From assembly GCF_046237605.1 (NCBI RefSeq), contig NZ_CP143542.1, forward strand, positions 248,001-312,000: a stretch of 64,000 nucleotides of DNA, given 5' to 3'. The stretch's first letter is position 1, and every line of letters begins with the position of its first letter. Source of the stretch: Paraperibacillus marinus. Lineage in GTDB: Bacteria > Bacillota > Bacilli > Bacillales > DSM-1321. Shown here in pieces: positions 8,189-26,002 of this stretch. Under the pieces are notes generated by a model. It ran no database searches and was not told the origin of the DNA. It saw nothing but the letters and a program-made list of their open reading frames with translations. The position numbers and the translations under genes were made by a program.

Positions 8189-8719
8189 ATGACACAAAGA
8201 AGGGAGCTTGCCACCTTTGCAGGAGGCTGTTTCTGGTGCATGGTAAAACCATTTGACGAATTGCCAGGGATCCACGGGATCGTCTCCGGCTACATGGGGG
8301 GATCGGTTGATGATCCTACATACGAGCAAGTTAAAACAGGCACTACCGGTCATTTTGAAGTGGTTCAAATCACCTTTGATCCGGATCTGTTTCCTTATAA
8401 GCAGCTGCTTGACTTGTACTGGCCGCAAATCGACCCTACAGATGATGGTGGACAGTTCTTTGACAGGGGCAGCCAGTACCGGACGGCTGTGTTCTATCAT
8501 TCAGCCGGGCAAAAGGAAGAAGCGGAAGCTTCAAAGCAGGAAGTTGCCGGCAGCGGGCGTTTCAGTAAGCCTATTGTGACCGAGATTCTTCCTGCCTCAG
8601 TGTTTTATCCTGCAGAAGATTATCATCAGGACTTTTATAAAAAGAATCCTGAAAAATACAAAGAGGAACGAATTGAATCAGGACGCGATTCCTTCATCAA
8701 GGAGAATTGGGAGAAATGA
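8189..8719 (+). CDS. msrA: Peptide-methionine (S)-S-oxide reductase MsrA
   Basis: Repairs oxidised methionine in proteins. The signature GGCFWC appears at residues 12-17, with catalytic Cys14; the second cysteine of the motif is Cys17. Family segments follow: GSVDDPTYEQV, GTTGHFEVVQITFDP, YWPQIDPTDDGGQFFDRGSQYRTAVFYH and PAEDYHQDFYKKNP. The 176-residue length is typical. AGGCGG lies 8 bases before ATG 8189. It sits alone between two terminators; the gene placed here in B. subtilis is different, so this is a local insertion in otherwise conserved order. Confidence 0.95.
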   Translation: MTQRRELATFAGGCFWCMVKPFDELPGIHGIVSGYMGGSVDDPTYEQVKTGTTGHFEVVQITFDPDLFPYKQLLDLYWPQIDPTDDGGQFFDRGSQYRTAVFYHSAGQKEEAEASKQEVAGSGRFSKPIVTEILPASVFYPAEDYHQDFYKKNPEKYKEERIESGRDSFIKENWEK

Positions 8720-8726
8720 TTCTGGA

Positions 8727-8759
8727 ATGAGCCACGGCAGATGCCTGTGGCTCATTTTA
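8727..8759 (+). terminator. Terminator after msrA
   Basis: ATGAGCCAC-GGC with GCC-GTGGCTCAT (one bulged T), loop AGAT, then TTTT. Confidence 0.85.
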
Positions 8760-8858
8760 ATCAAACGATTGATTAAAAATCGAGATTCGCGAACCCCGGA
8801 GCAATTTGTTACTATGTAACAGAAGACAGGATTATAGTTTGGAGGGTTACAAAGCCAT

Positions 8859-11018
8859 ATGGATGAAAAATTAACCGGCATGATCAGCCAGATTTCATTA
8901 GAATTGAAATTTTCAAAAAAGCAGGTCCAGCAGGTTATCAGCCTGCTCATAGAAGGCAATACCGTACCGTTTATCGCCAGGTACCGGAAAGAAATGACCG
9001 GATCACTGGATGAGGTGCAGATAAGGGATATCCAGACACGGTGGAGCTACCTTGAAAACCTGGGTGCCCGAAAGGAAGAGGTTCTGCGGGCTATTGAAGA
9101 GCAGGGCAAGCTTACCCCTGAACTGAGAAAGCAGATAGAAAGTGCCGTGAAGCTTCAGGAAATTGAGGATCTCTACCGGCCGTTCAAGCAAAAGCGCAGG
9201 ACAAAAGCGACAATCGCAAAAGAGAGGGGCCTCCAGCCTCTGGCAGATTGGCTTCTGACTGAACCTGTTTCCTCCAGCCTGGAAGAAAAGGCAGCCGAAT
9301 TTACTTCAGAAGAAGTAACATCAGTCGAAATGGCCTTAGAGGGGGCGCGGGATATCATCGCTGAACAAATTTCAGACGATGCGGAGCTGAGAAAGTGGAT
9401 AAGATCATTCACCTTTAAAAACGGAAAGCTTGAATCCATTGTCAAGGACGAGGAAAAGGACGATAAGAAAGTTTATGAAATGTATTATGAATATGAGGAG
9501 GCTGTGTCTAAGGCTGCCCCTCACCGGATCCTGGCTCTGAACCGGGGAGAGAAGGAAGGCATCCTGAGAATTGCTGTTCGTGCAAATGCCGATGCCATCT
9601 TAAGATACATGGAAAACAAGTTTATTAAAAAGGTTCATGCCGCCAGTGCTCCGCTGCTGAAGGAAGCTGCCGAGGATGCTTACAAGAGGCTCATCCAGCC
9701 ATCCATCGAGAGAGAAATCAGGAAAGAATTGACCGAGAAGGCCGAGGACCGGGCTATCCACATCTTTTCAGAAAATTTGCGAAATCTGCTGCTGCAGCCG
9801 CCCCTTAAAGGGAAGACAGTACTCGGAGTGGATCCTGCCTTTCGTACAGGCTGTAAGCTGGCTGTTGTGGATGAAACGGGAAAAGTCCTTGAAATCGGCG
9901 TGATCTACCCGCATCCACCTGTAAATAAAAAATCAGAGGCGGTTAAAAAGCTTAAGGAAGTCCTCAGCAGGCATGAAGTGGAAGTGGTCGCCATCGGCAA
10001 TGGAACGGCTTCGAGGGAAACCGAACAATTTGTTGTGGATGTTTTAAAAGAAATGGAAAACACCATATTCTATCTCATTGTGAACGAAGCAGGCGCAAGC
10101 GTCTATTCGGCTTCTGACACAGCCCGGGAAGAATTCCCTGATTACCAGGTGGAAGAGCGAAGTGCCGTCTCCATTGCTAGAAGGCTTCAGGATCCACTTG
10201 CTGAGCTTGTGAAGATTGATCCGAAATCGGTAGGCGTGGGACAATACCAGCATGACGTCTCCCAGCGCAAGCTCACTGATTCCCTTGCCTTTGTAGTCGA
10301 AACGGCAGTCAACCAGGTTGGAGTCAACGCGAACACCGCCTCTGCCGCTATATTGCAATATGTAGCCGGACTTTCAAAGACCGTAGCTTCCAATATCGTG
10401 AAAAGAAGAGAAGAAGAAGGAAAATTTAAGTCGAGGGCCGCCCTGAAGAAAATTCCCCGCATGGGTGCCAAAACATATGAGCAGGCTATCGGATTCCTCC
10501 GCATACCTGATGGCGATCAGCCTTTGGACAGGACATCCATTCATCCTGAGAATTACCCCTCCGTCATGAGCCTCCTGAAAAAAATGGGCTTTACAGCTGG
10601 TGATATAGGAAGTGAGGAGCTCAGAAAGCAACTAAGCCAGATTGATTATCGAGATATTTCAGCGGAGCTGGGAATAGGTGAAATTACGCTTAAGGATATT
10701 GTTGAAGCGCTGCAGAAGCCTGGTAGAGATCCTAGGGATGAACTTCCTAAGCCGTTATTGAAACAGGATGTCCTGAAGATGGAGGACCTCCATCCGGGAA
10801 TGGAGCTTCAAGGTACAATCAGAAATGTAGTGGACTTTGGGGCATTTGTTGACATTGGTGTAAAACAGGATGGCCTGGTGCATATCTCCAAGCTTAGCCG
10901 AAGCTTTGTCAAACATCCGATGGATGCTGTTTCTGTAGGAGATGTGGTCACGGTATGGGTAGATTCAGTGGATGCAAAGAAGCAAAGAATCGCTTTATCC
11001 ATGCTAAAGCCGGAATAG
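8859..11018 (+). CDS. tex: Transcription accessory protein Tex
   Basis: Nucleic-acid-binding protein of 719 residues, the usual Tex length. In order: an N-terminal helical Tex domain (residues ~1-190), a long helical middle, a YqgF/RuvX-like nuclease-fold domain (LGVDPAFRTGCKLAVVD, about residue 325), helix-hairpin-helix segments (SAAILQYVAGLSKTVASNIV and AALKKIPRMGAKTYEQAIGF), and a C-terminal S1 RNA-binding domain (LQGTIRNVVDFGAFVDIG, about residue 650). GGAGG lies 13 bases before ATG 8859, a rather long spacing. Its precise role is not settled, although it is linked to transcription and stress tolerance. It is monocistronic and followed by a terminator overlapping convergent cmpA. Confidence 0.95.
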   Translation: MDEKLTGMISQISLELKFSKKQVQQVISLLIEGNTVPFIARYRKEMTGSLDEVQIRDIQTRWSYLENLGARKEEVLRAIEEQGKLTPELRKQIESAVKLQEIEDLYRPFKQKRRTKATIAKERGLQPLADWLLTEPVSSSLEEKAAEFTSEEVTSVEMALEGARDIIAEQISDDAELRKWIRSFTFKNGKLESIVKDEEKDDKKVYEMYYEYEEAVSKAAPHRILALNRGEKEGILRIAVRANADAILRYMENKFIKKVHAASAPLLKEAAEDAYKRLIQPSIEREIRKELTEKAEDRAIHIFSENLRNLLLQPPLKGKTVLGVDPAFRTGCKLAVVDETGKVLEIGVIYPHPPVNKKSEAVKKLKEVLSRHEVEVVAIGNGTASRETEQFVVDVLKEMENTIFYLIVNEAGASVYSASDTAREEFPDYQVEERSAVSIARRLQDPLAELVKIDPKSVGVGQYQHDVSQRKLTDSLAFVVETAVNQVGVNANTASAAILQYVAGLSKTVASNIVKRREEEGKFKSRAALKKIPRMGAKTYEQAIGFLRIPDGDQPLDRTSIHPENYPSVMSLLKKMGFTAGDIGSEELRKQLSQIDYRDISAELGIGEITLKDIVEALQKPGRDPRDELPKPLLKQDVLKMEDLHPGMELQGTIRNVVDFGAFVDIGVKQDGLVHISKLSRSFVKHPMDAVSVGDVVTVWVDSVDAKKQRIALSMLKPE

Positions 11019-11034
11019 CGGGACCGTTAACTGG

Positions 11035-11080
11035 GAGAGGGGAACTGGCCATTCATCAATCTGGGCCAGCCTCTCTTTTT
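11035..11080 (+). terminator. Terminator after tex
   Basis: GAGAGG (11035-11040) pairs with CCTCTC (11070-11075); CTGGCC and GGCCAG form an inner stem; TTTTT follows. It overlaps the 3' end of cmpA on the other strand. Confidence 0.88.
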
Positions 11081-11175
11081 CTGTAAAAAAACCAGCACTG
11101 ATTCAGAAGTTTGACCTGATAGAAGTTCTTTTCGTAGAAGGCTTTTCTGATTTGATTTTGAAACCACTTAGGCAT
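11056..11175 (-). CDS. cmpA: Cortex morphogenetic protein CmpA (39 aa)
   Basis: A very short gene. The reverse strand reads ATG at 11175 to TGA at 11056, encoding 39 residues that start MPKWFQNQIRKAFYEK and continue FYQVKLLNQCWFFYRKR. This is the CmpA pattern, a ~37-residue protein that in B. subtilis controls spore cortex assembly and the SpoIVA quality-control pathway with ClpXP. GGAGG lies 8 bases upstream of the ATG on the minus strand. It is convergent with tex and divergent from the SprT-family gene, the same position as in B. subtilis. AGTGTATG at 11210-11217 reads CATACACT on the minus strand, similar to a sigma-E -10 element; I could not identify a matching -35, so sigma-E control is inference. 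Confidence 0.9.
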   Translation of the reverse strand: MPKWFQNQIRKAFYEKNFYQVKLLNQCWFFYRKREAGPD

Positions 11176-11294
11176 GCTGAAAACCTCCGTATTTTATGGA
11201 TATTAATTAAGTGTATGTAGAAATGGGTTGTCACGTTACCAGAGGGACTCCATAAAGAGCACCACGACAGTTATCAAGAAAGGATTACGGCTTT

Positions 11295-11762
11295 ATGAAT
11301 GATCAGGATCTACAAAGGATGGTTGAATCCGTGTCACTCAGCGTATTTGGAAAACCATTCAAACACAAGGCACTATTCAATCCCAGGCTCAGGACTACAG
11401 GGGGACGGTATCTGCTCAAGTCCCATAATATAGAGATCAACAGGAAGTACTATGAACAGTATGGAGAGAGCGAGCTTACAGGGATCATCAAGCATGAACT
11501 CTGCCATTATCATCTTCATCTGGAGGGCAGGGGATATAAGCACAGAGACCAGGATTTCAGGAAGCTGCTGTCCGAGACCGGATCTCCGCGGTTTTGCCAG
11601 AGCCTTCCCCAGCAAAAGAAAGAAAAGAGAAGGAAGCAGCTGAGATATATGTGCAGCGGCTGCGGCCAGATTTATATCAGAAAAAGAAGGGTTGATACCA
11701 CAAGATTCGTCTGCGGTAAATGCAAAGGAAAATTGATATATATGGGTGACTTGACTCAGTGA
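11295..11762 (+). CDS. ydcK: SprT-family zinc metalloprotease-like protein
   Basis: The SprT-like fold has a central HELCHYHLH zinc-binding helix (His-Glu...His) and a C-terminal zinc ribbon with CSGC and CGKC pairs. At 155 residues it matches Bacillus YdcK. The family is related to the Spartan protease core, but the substrate in Firmicutes is unknown. The start is ATG 11295 behind AAAGGA. It is the last protein gene before the tRNA cluster. Confidence 0.9.
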   Translation: MNDQDLQRMVESVSLSVFGKPFKHKALFNPRLRTTGGRYLLKSHNIEINRKYYEQYGESELTGIIKHELCHYHLHLEGRGYKHRDQDFRKLLSETGSPRFCQSLPQQKKEKRRKQLRYMCSGCGQIYIRKRRVDTTRFVCGKCKGKLIYMGDLTQ

Positions 11763-11842
11763 TATAGACATGATATATTTATATACCGTTGCTCCGTCTG
11801 TTTCAGATTGAGTTAACCCGGAAAAAGTTTTTGAAAAACCTC

Positions 11843-11871
11843 TTGACGGTAAACAAACAACTGTTTATAAT
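11843..11871 (+). promoter_or_regulatory. Strong promoter of the tRNA/rRNA cluster
   Basis: TTGACG (11843-11848), 17-base spacer, TATAAT (11866-11871), about 70 bases before the first tRNA. No promoter is visible between the last tRNA and the first 16S gene, so it probably drives both. Confidence 0.9.
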
Positions 11872-11943
11872 CATAAGAGTCGATAAGACAACAGCAACTT
11901 GAAGCACTTCGTGAGAAATTGATTTCTATATAGATGTCATTAT

Positions 11944-12018
11944 TCCGCAGTAGCTCAGTGGTAGAGCATTCGGCTGTTAACCGAACGGTCGTAGGTTCGA
12001 GTCCTACCTGCGGAGCCA
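11944..12018 (+). tRNA. tRNA-Asn(GTT)
   Basis: Full cloverleaf with acceptor TCCGCAG/CTGCGGA, anticodon loop CTGTTAA and T arm GGTTCGAGTCC. The 3' CCA is encoded. Confidence 0.97.
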
Positions 12019-12027
12019 TTTTTTTGT

Positions 12028-12118
12028 GGGGAAGTACTCAAGAGGCTGAAGAGGCGCCCCTGCTAAGGGTGTAGGTCGCGTAAGCGGCGCGAGGGTTCAA
12101 ATCCCTCCTTCTCCGCCA
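12028..12118 (+). tRNA. tRNA-Ser(GCT)
   Basis: Class II tRNA of 91 bases with a long variable arm. Acceptor GGGGAAG/CTTCTCC, anticodon loop CTGCTAA, CCA encoded. Confidence 0.96.
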
Positions 12119-12130
12119 GTTTTATATTTA

Positions 12131-12202
12131 GGCCCCTTGGTCAAGCGGTTAAGACACCGCCCTTTCACGGCGGTAACACGGGTTCGAATCCCGTAGGGGT
12201 CA
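12131..12202 (+). tRNA. tRNA-Glu(TTC)
   Basis: Acceptor GGCCCCT/AGGGGTC, anticodon loop CTTTCAC, discriminator A. The 3' CCA is not encoded, unlike its neighbours. Confidence 0.96.
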
Positions 12203-12261
12203 TTGCTTTTTTTGAAAGTCCGGCAAGCAGCGGATTTGGACGAAGAAGTGCTATGTTTTAA

Positions 12262-12337
12262 GGTCCCGTGGTGTAGCGGTTAACATGCCTGCCTGTCACG
12301 CAGGAGATCGCGGGTTCGATTCCCGTCGGGACCGCCA
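12262..12337 (+). tRNA. tRNA-Asp(GTC)
   Basis: Acceptor GGTCCCG/CGGGACC, anticodon loop CTGTCAC, discriminator G and CCA encoded. Confidence 0.97.
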
Positions 12338-12346
12338 TTTGTTTTT

Positions 12347-12421
12347 TGGGCTATAGCCAAGCGGTAAGGCAACGGACTTTGACTCCGTCATGCGTTGGTT
12401 CGAATCCAGCTAGCCCAGCCA
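12347..12421 (+). tRNA. tRNA-Gln(TTG)
   Basis: Acceptor TGGGCTA/TAGCCCA with the tRNA-Gln T1-A72 pair, anticodon loop CTTTGAC, CCA encoded. Confidence 0.97.
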
Positions 12422-12424
12422 TGT

Positions 12425-12500
12425 GAGCCATTAGCTCAGCCGGTAGAGCATCTGACTTTTAATCAGAGGGTCGAAGGTTCGAATCCTTCATGGCTCACCA
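12425..12500 (+). tRNA. tRNA-Lys(TTT)
   Basis: Acceptor GAGCCAT/ATGGCTC, anticodon loop CTTTTAA, discriminator A and CCA encoded. Only 3 bases separate it from tRNA-Gln. Confidence 0.97.
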
Positions 12501-12521
12501 TTCTTTTTCTTAAATTAATAT

Positions 12522-12606
12522 GCGGGTGTGGCGGAATTGGCAGACGCACTAGACTTAGGATCTAGCGCCTTACGGCGTGGGGGTTCGACTCCCTTCACCC
12601 GCACCA
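12522..12606 (+). tRNA. tRNA-Leu(TAG)
   Basis: Class II tRNA of 85 bases, acceptor GCGGGTG/CACCCGC, anticodon loop ACTTAGG, CCA encoded. Confidence 0.96.
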
Positions 12607-12662
12607 TTAATTACCAGTTGTTTTGTGGTATAGAATGTGGTAAGTTATTATATGTCGCTTTT

Positions 12663-12749
<87 letters not shown>

Positions 12750-12771
12750 TTGATTTTTTAATTAGATATAT

Positions 12772-12848
<77 letters not shown>

Positions 12849-12854
12849 TATATA

Positions 12855-12931
12855 CGGGAAGTAGCTCAGCTTGGTAGAGCACTTGGTTTGGGACCAAGGG
12901 GTCGCAGGTTCGAATCCTGTCTTCCCGACCA
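12855..12931 (+). tRNA. tRNA-Pro(TGG)
   Basis: Acceptor CGGGAAG/CTTCCCG, anticodon loop TTTGGGA, CCA encoded. Confidence 0.97.
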
Positions 12932-12962
12932 GGTCACTTATTCTTCCTTCAATATGAAATAT

Positions 12963-13036
12963 GCGGGTGTAGTTTAATGGTAAAACCTCAGCCTTCCAAG
13001 CTGATGTCGTGAGTTCGATTCTCATCACCCGCTCCA
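12963..13036 (+). tRNA. tRNA-Gly(TCC)
   Basis: Acceptor GCGGGTG/CACCCGC, anticodon loop CTTCCAA, discriminator T and CCA encoded. Last of eleven tRNAs; the 16S leader follows directly. Confidence 0.97.
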
Positions 13037-13043
13037 TTTTTAA

Positions 13044-13146
13044 AAAATGCTCTTTGAAAACTGAACGAAACAAGACGCCAGTTACTTCTTATTTTATAGG
13101 AAGTAAACAAAAACAAGTTTTAAACTTTATGAGCTATATCGAACAC
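13044..13146 (+). promoter_or_regulatory. rRNA leader with boxA-like antitermination element, copy 1
   Basis: TGCTCTTTGAAAACTGAACG resembles the Bacillus boxA antitermination element. The ~100-base leader is nearly identical to that of the second operon (18419-18516), differing by small indels. Confidence 0.65.
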
Positions 13147-17983
<4,837 letters not shown>

Positions 17984-18063
17984 TCTTGTTTATACTCGAA
18001 AAACGTAATGCGAATCAGCCTTTGTTATCTAGTTTTGAAGGAACGAAAGTTCATTCATATCTG

Positions 18064-18180
<117 letters not shown>

Positions 18181-18187
18181 AGTAAGG

Positions 18188-18217
18188 AAAGATCAGCTTA
18201 CTGCAGATCTTTTTTTA
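18188..18217 (+). terminator. Terminator of rRNA operon 1
   Basis: AAAGATC (18188-18194) pairs with GATCTTT (18206-18212), followed by T7 overall. Confidence 0.85.
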
Positions 18218-18273
18218 TTGACTTAGGACCTTCAGGTCCTGATGAGTCAGCTGAAAAGGATATAAATTTGTTA

Positions 18274-18302
18274 TTGACTCCGATGCATATCGGTGTTAAT
18301 AT
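18274..18302 (+). promoter_or_regulatory. rRNA operon 2 promoter P1
   Basis: TTGACT (18274-18279), 17-base spacer, TAATAT (18297-18302). Confidence 0.75.
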
Positions 18303-18348
18303 ATAAAAGCTGCTCGAAAAGAGAAGCTGAAAAACTTTTTCGAAAGTG

Positions 18349-18377
18349 TTGACTCACAATGAAATACATGTTATTAT
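18349..18377 (+). promoter_or_regulatory. rRNA operon 2 promoter P2
   Basis: TTGACT (18349-18354), 17-base spacer, TATTAT (18372-18377). Together with P1, 75 bases upstream, it forms the tandem promoter pair usual for Bacillus rrn operons. Confidence 0.8.
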
Positions 18378-18516
18378 TATTAAGTTGCTTACAAGCGACT
18401 GACTAATATTGACTAAAGATGTTCTTTGAAAACTGAACGAAACAAGACGCCAGTTACTTCTTATTTATAGGAAGTAAACAAAACAAGTTTTAAACTTTAT
18501 GAGCTATATCGAACAC

Positions 18517-23358
<4,842 letters not shown>

Positions 23359-23438
23359 TCTTGTTTATACTCGAAAAACGTAATGCGAATCAGCCTTTGT
23401 TATCTAGTTTTGAAGGAACGAAAGTTCATTCATATCTG

Positions 23439-23555
<117 letters not shown>

Positions 23556-23570
23556 AGAAACAATTTTATA

Positions 23571-23594
23571 TTTATATCGTCGCGGGGTGGAGCA
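23571..23594 (+). repeat. Truncated duplicate of the initiator-tRNA 5' end and its upstream flank
   Basis: 24 bases (TTTATATCGTCGCGGGGTGG then AGCA) match 23714-23737 exactly. They cover the first 14 bases of tRNA-fMet plus 10 upstream bases; weaker similarity extends a further ~10 bases upstream. The copy breaks off in the D arm, so it cannot fold into a tRNA. Confidence 0.85.
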
Positions 23595-23723
23595 ACGAGC
23601 AAAGCTTCCGATGAATAAACAGAGAGTTGTACCGATTGAACCGCTGCTTGAGTAATCTTTCTGAAATCGGGACAGTCTCAATATCAACTTGGGGCATAAG
23701 CAAAATTTTATACTTTATATCGT

Positions 23724-23797
<74 letters not shown>

Positions 23798-23801
23798 TCG
23801 C

Positions 23802-23833
23802 AAAAAAAGTGAAACGTCAGTTTCGCTTTTTTT
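23802..23833 (+). terminator. Terminator after tRNA-fMet / rRNA operon 2
   Basis: AAAAAAAGTGAAAC pairs with GTTTCGCTTTTTTT (one T-G pair), loop GTCA. Confidence 0.9.
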
Positions 23834-24043
23834 ATTTGGTTATAAACTGACAGCTCGTCGTTTAACTGCATAATTAAAAGATCTCCTAGCCAAGGGTAGC
23901 GATGATTCAGTTTTTTAAAAATATGTAGCGTCTTTGTGTAAAAAGCAGCATTATTTTTATAAAAAACACCTCAATTTAATAGAGAATAGCATTCCATCAC
24001 TCATTTGGCTAAAATTTTGAAGTATTTGAGGGAGAAAGTGATA

Positions 24044-24165
24044 TTTACTCGCCGAAAACCAGGATTTACTAGCGGGATTTGGTTCTTTACTCGCCGAAAT
24101 CAAGATTTACTAGCGATATTTGGTCGTTTACTCGCCAAAACCCATTATTTACTCGCCAAACTATT
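24044..24165. repeat. Six-unit direct repeat with ~21-bp period
   Basis: TTTACT(C/A)GC(C/G) starts at 24044, 24065, 24086, 24106, 24127 and 24148, spaced 21, 21, 20, 21 and 21 bases. Units 1, 3, 5 and 6 carry CTCGCC; units 2 and 4 carry CTAGCG, suggesting an older ~42-bp double unit. It lies between the rRNA terminator and tsaE, and I see no credible gene in 23834-24384. The open frames across it are low-complexity artefacts. Confidence 0.8.
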
Positions 24166-24332
24166 TCCCCTCTCACCCAGAGTCCAGTCACACCCTCTAA
24201 CCGGACTTCATTTGTCAGCAAGGGTCCCGATTCAGGATGGACATTCAAATCCTATTTCAATTAGCCACATTAACCCCGATGGTTTGGCTCTTTTAGATAA
24301 AATAAGGTAAACTACATATATTATGATCGTTT

Positions 24333-24362
24333 CCTTAGGATGCTTCATTCCTAAGGTTTTTT
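24333..24362 (+). terminator. Terminator-like hairpin just upstream of tsaE
   Basis: CCTTAGGA (24333-24340) pairs with TCCTAAGG (24349-24356), 8-base loop, then six T. It lies 22 bases before the tsaE start, so either transcripts read through it (attenuation) or it closes an upstream transcript and the tsaE promoter overlaps it. Confidence 0.8.
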
Positions 24363-24384
24363 AGTAGAGAAGGGTGAAGTATTC

Positions 24385-24840
24385 ATGAGTGCTTATGATT
24401 GGATTTCAAATAATGAAGAAGAAACAGCAGCATTTGCAGGAAAGCTCGCAGAACAGCTTCTTCCAGGGGATGTGATTGCTCTTGAGGGAGATTTGGGGGC
24501 GGGAAAGACGGCCTTTACCCGGGGAGTTGCAAGGGGGCTTGGCGTTAAGCGTAATGTGAACAGTCCGACGTTTACAATCATTAAGGAATATCAGGGCAGG
24601 CTGCCGCTCTATCACATGGACGTATACAGGATGGAGAATCAGGAAGAGGATCTTGGGTTTGATGAGTACTTCCACGGGCAGGGCGTCACGATCGTGGAGT
24701 GGGCCCATCTCATAGAGAGCCAGCTGCCCCGCGAATTGCTGGATATTCAAATATATCATCATCCTGATAACTCAAGGCGGTTTGTGTTTTCTCCAAAGGG
24801 CTTGCGTTATGAGAAATTATGCAAGGAGATTTTTAAATGA
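24385..24840 (+). CDS. tsaE: tRNA t6A biosynthesis ATPase TsaE
   Basis: P-loop ATPase that works with TsaB and TsaD to form threonylcarbamoyl-adenosine at A37 of ANN-decoding tRNAs. The Walker A motif is GDLGAGKTAFTRG, and SPTFTIIKEYQG and YHMDVYRM follow, as in the family; a Trp-containing VEWAHLIE segment is present. Length is 151 residues. Start ATG 24385 follows AGAAGGGTG. It overlaps tsaB by ATGA (24837-24840). It is first in the tsaE-tsaB-rimI-tsaD operon, ydiBCDE order of B. subtilis. Confidence 0.95.
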   Translation: MSAYDWISNNEEETAAFAGKLAEQLLPGDVIALEGDLGAGKTAFTRGVARGLGVKRNVNSPTFTIIKEYQGRLPLYHMDVYRMENQEEDLGFDEYFHGQGVTIVEWAHLIESQLPRELLDIQIYHHPDNSRRFVFSPKGLRYEKLCKEIFK

Positions 24841-25526
24841 AAGTTTTAGCGATCGATACATCTAATTGGGTGATGGGAATAGCGCTCATGGAGGATTCTA
24901 AAGTGCTTGGGGAATATATAACCAACCTCCCGAAGAATCATTCTGTGCGGCTGATGCCATGTATTGAAGCCCTGCTTACAGAATGCGGTGTTAAGCCCAG
25001 TGAACTGGATAAGATTGTTGTGGCAAAGGGACCGGGTTCATATACTGGGGTGAGAATCGGCGTCACTATCGCAAAAACTCTTGCCTGGACATTGAAGATT
25101 CCTTTGTCAGGGGTATCAAGTCTTGAGGTGCTGGCTGCAAATGGACGGTATTTCGATGGAGTGCTTTCGCCACTGTTTGATGCGAGAAGGGGACAGATCT
25201 ACACAGGGCTTTATCAATATAATGGGGAAGAGCTCGCCGAAGCTGTCAGTGACACGAATGTGCTGGCACTGGACTGGGCAGAGCAGCTGAAAAATCAAGA
25301 GCGGCAGGTGCTGTTCATTGGAAATGATGTACCGATTCACAAGGAAGCCCTGGCGGCCGTGATGGGCAGCCAGGCTGTATTCGCACCGCCGGCCCTGTAC
25401 AATCCTCGCCCCAGCGAGCTGGCCGCAATCGGAATGCTTAAGAAAGACGAAGATATCCATAAGTTCGTCCCAAATTATATCCGCCTTGCCGAAGCAGAAT
25501 CCAAGTGGCTGGAACAGCAAAAATAA
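24837..25526 (+). CDS. tsaB: tRNA t6A biosynthesis protein TsaB
   Basis: Inactive actin-fold partner of TsaD that bridges TsaD and TsaE. The protein starts VLAIDTSNWVMGIAL, the degenerate phosphate-loop strand pair, and carries VAKGPGSYTGVRIGVTIAK, the signature of the family. Length 229 residues matches. It is translationally coupled to tsaE by a four-base overlap, and rimI starts 26 bases after its stop. Confidence 0.95.
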   Translation: MKVLAIDTSNWVMGIALMEDSKVLGEYITNLPKNHSVRLMPCIEALLTECGVKPSELDKIVVAKGPGSYTGVRIGVTIAKTLAWTLKIPLSGVSSLEVLAANGRYFDGVLSPLFDARRGQIYTGLYQYNGEELAEAVSDTNVLALDWAEQLKNQERQVLFIGNDVPIHKEALAAVMGSQAVFAPPALYNPRPSELAAIGMLKKDEDIHKFVPNYIRLAEAESKWLEQQK

Positions 25527-25552
25527 ATATATAGTGTAAGGAAGAGTTCTAA

Positions 25553-26002
25553 ATGGGGAATTACACATACCGGCGGATGATTCCAGAGGATATCGAACAG
25601 GTATTGGCAGTGGAACATCAGTCTTTCACACTTCCCTGGAGCAGGGAAGCCTTTGAAAACGAATTGATGAATAATAAATATGCTCTTTACTTAGTTTTAG
25701 AGGATGAGGGCAGGGTCATTGGCTATTGCGGCACCTGGCTGGTGCTGGATGAGGCGCATATCACGAACATTGCCATTCTGCCCGAATACCGCGGCAGGAG
25801 TCTGGGAGAGGCTTTATTGATCAAGATGATGCAGACGGTGATGGAAATGGGCGCCATCAGCATCACTCTCGAAGTGAGGGTGAGCAATATGCCGGCACAG
25901 TCGCTTTATAGAAAGCTCGGGTTTCAAAACGGCGGTATCCGGAAAAGATATTATACCGATAATTATGAAGACGCATTAGTGATGTGGGTGAAATTGAGAT
26001 GA
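25553..26002 (+). CDS. rimI: Ribosomal-protein-alanine N-acetyltransferase RimI-type
   Basis: GNAT-fold acetyltransferase of 149 residues. The acetyl-CoA-binding segment is ILPEYRGRSLGEALL, preceded by AHITNIAI and followed by SITLEVRVSN and the C-terminal YRKLGF and YEDALVMWVKL, matching RimI. In bacteria RimI modifies ribosomal protein S18; whether that holds here is inference from similarity. It lies between tsaB and tsaD as in B. subtilis and overlaps tsaD by ATGA. Confidence 0.92.
   Translation: MGNYTYRRMIPEDIEQVLAVEHQSFTLPWSREAFENELMNNKYALYLVLEDEGRVIGYCGTWLVLDEAHITNIAILPEYRGRSLGEALLIKMMQTVMEMGAISITLEVRVSNMPAQSLYRKLGFQNGGIRKRYYTDNYEDALVMWVKLR

Noticed and set aside
24044..24165. CRISPR array
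   Set aside because: Repeat words are only ~10 bases with 10-11-base gaps, far below CRISPR repeat and spacer sizes, and there are no cas genes.
24005..24310. A 101-codon plus-strand frame upstream of tsaE
   Set aside because: It runs through the 21-bp repeat array and gives repeated low-information peptide; no ribosome-binding site.
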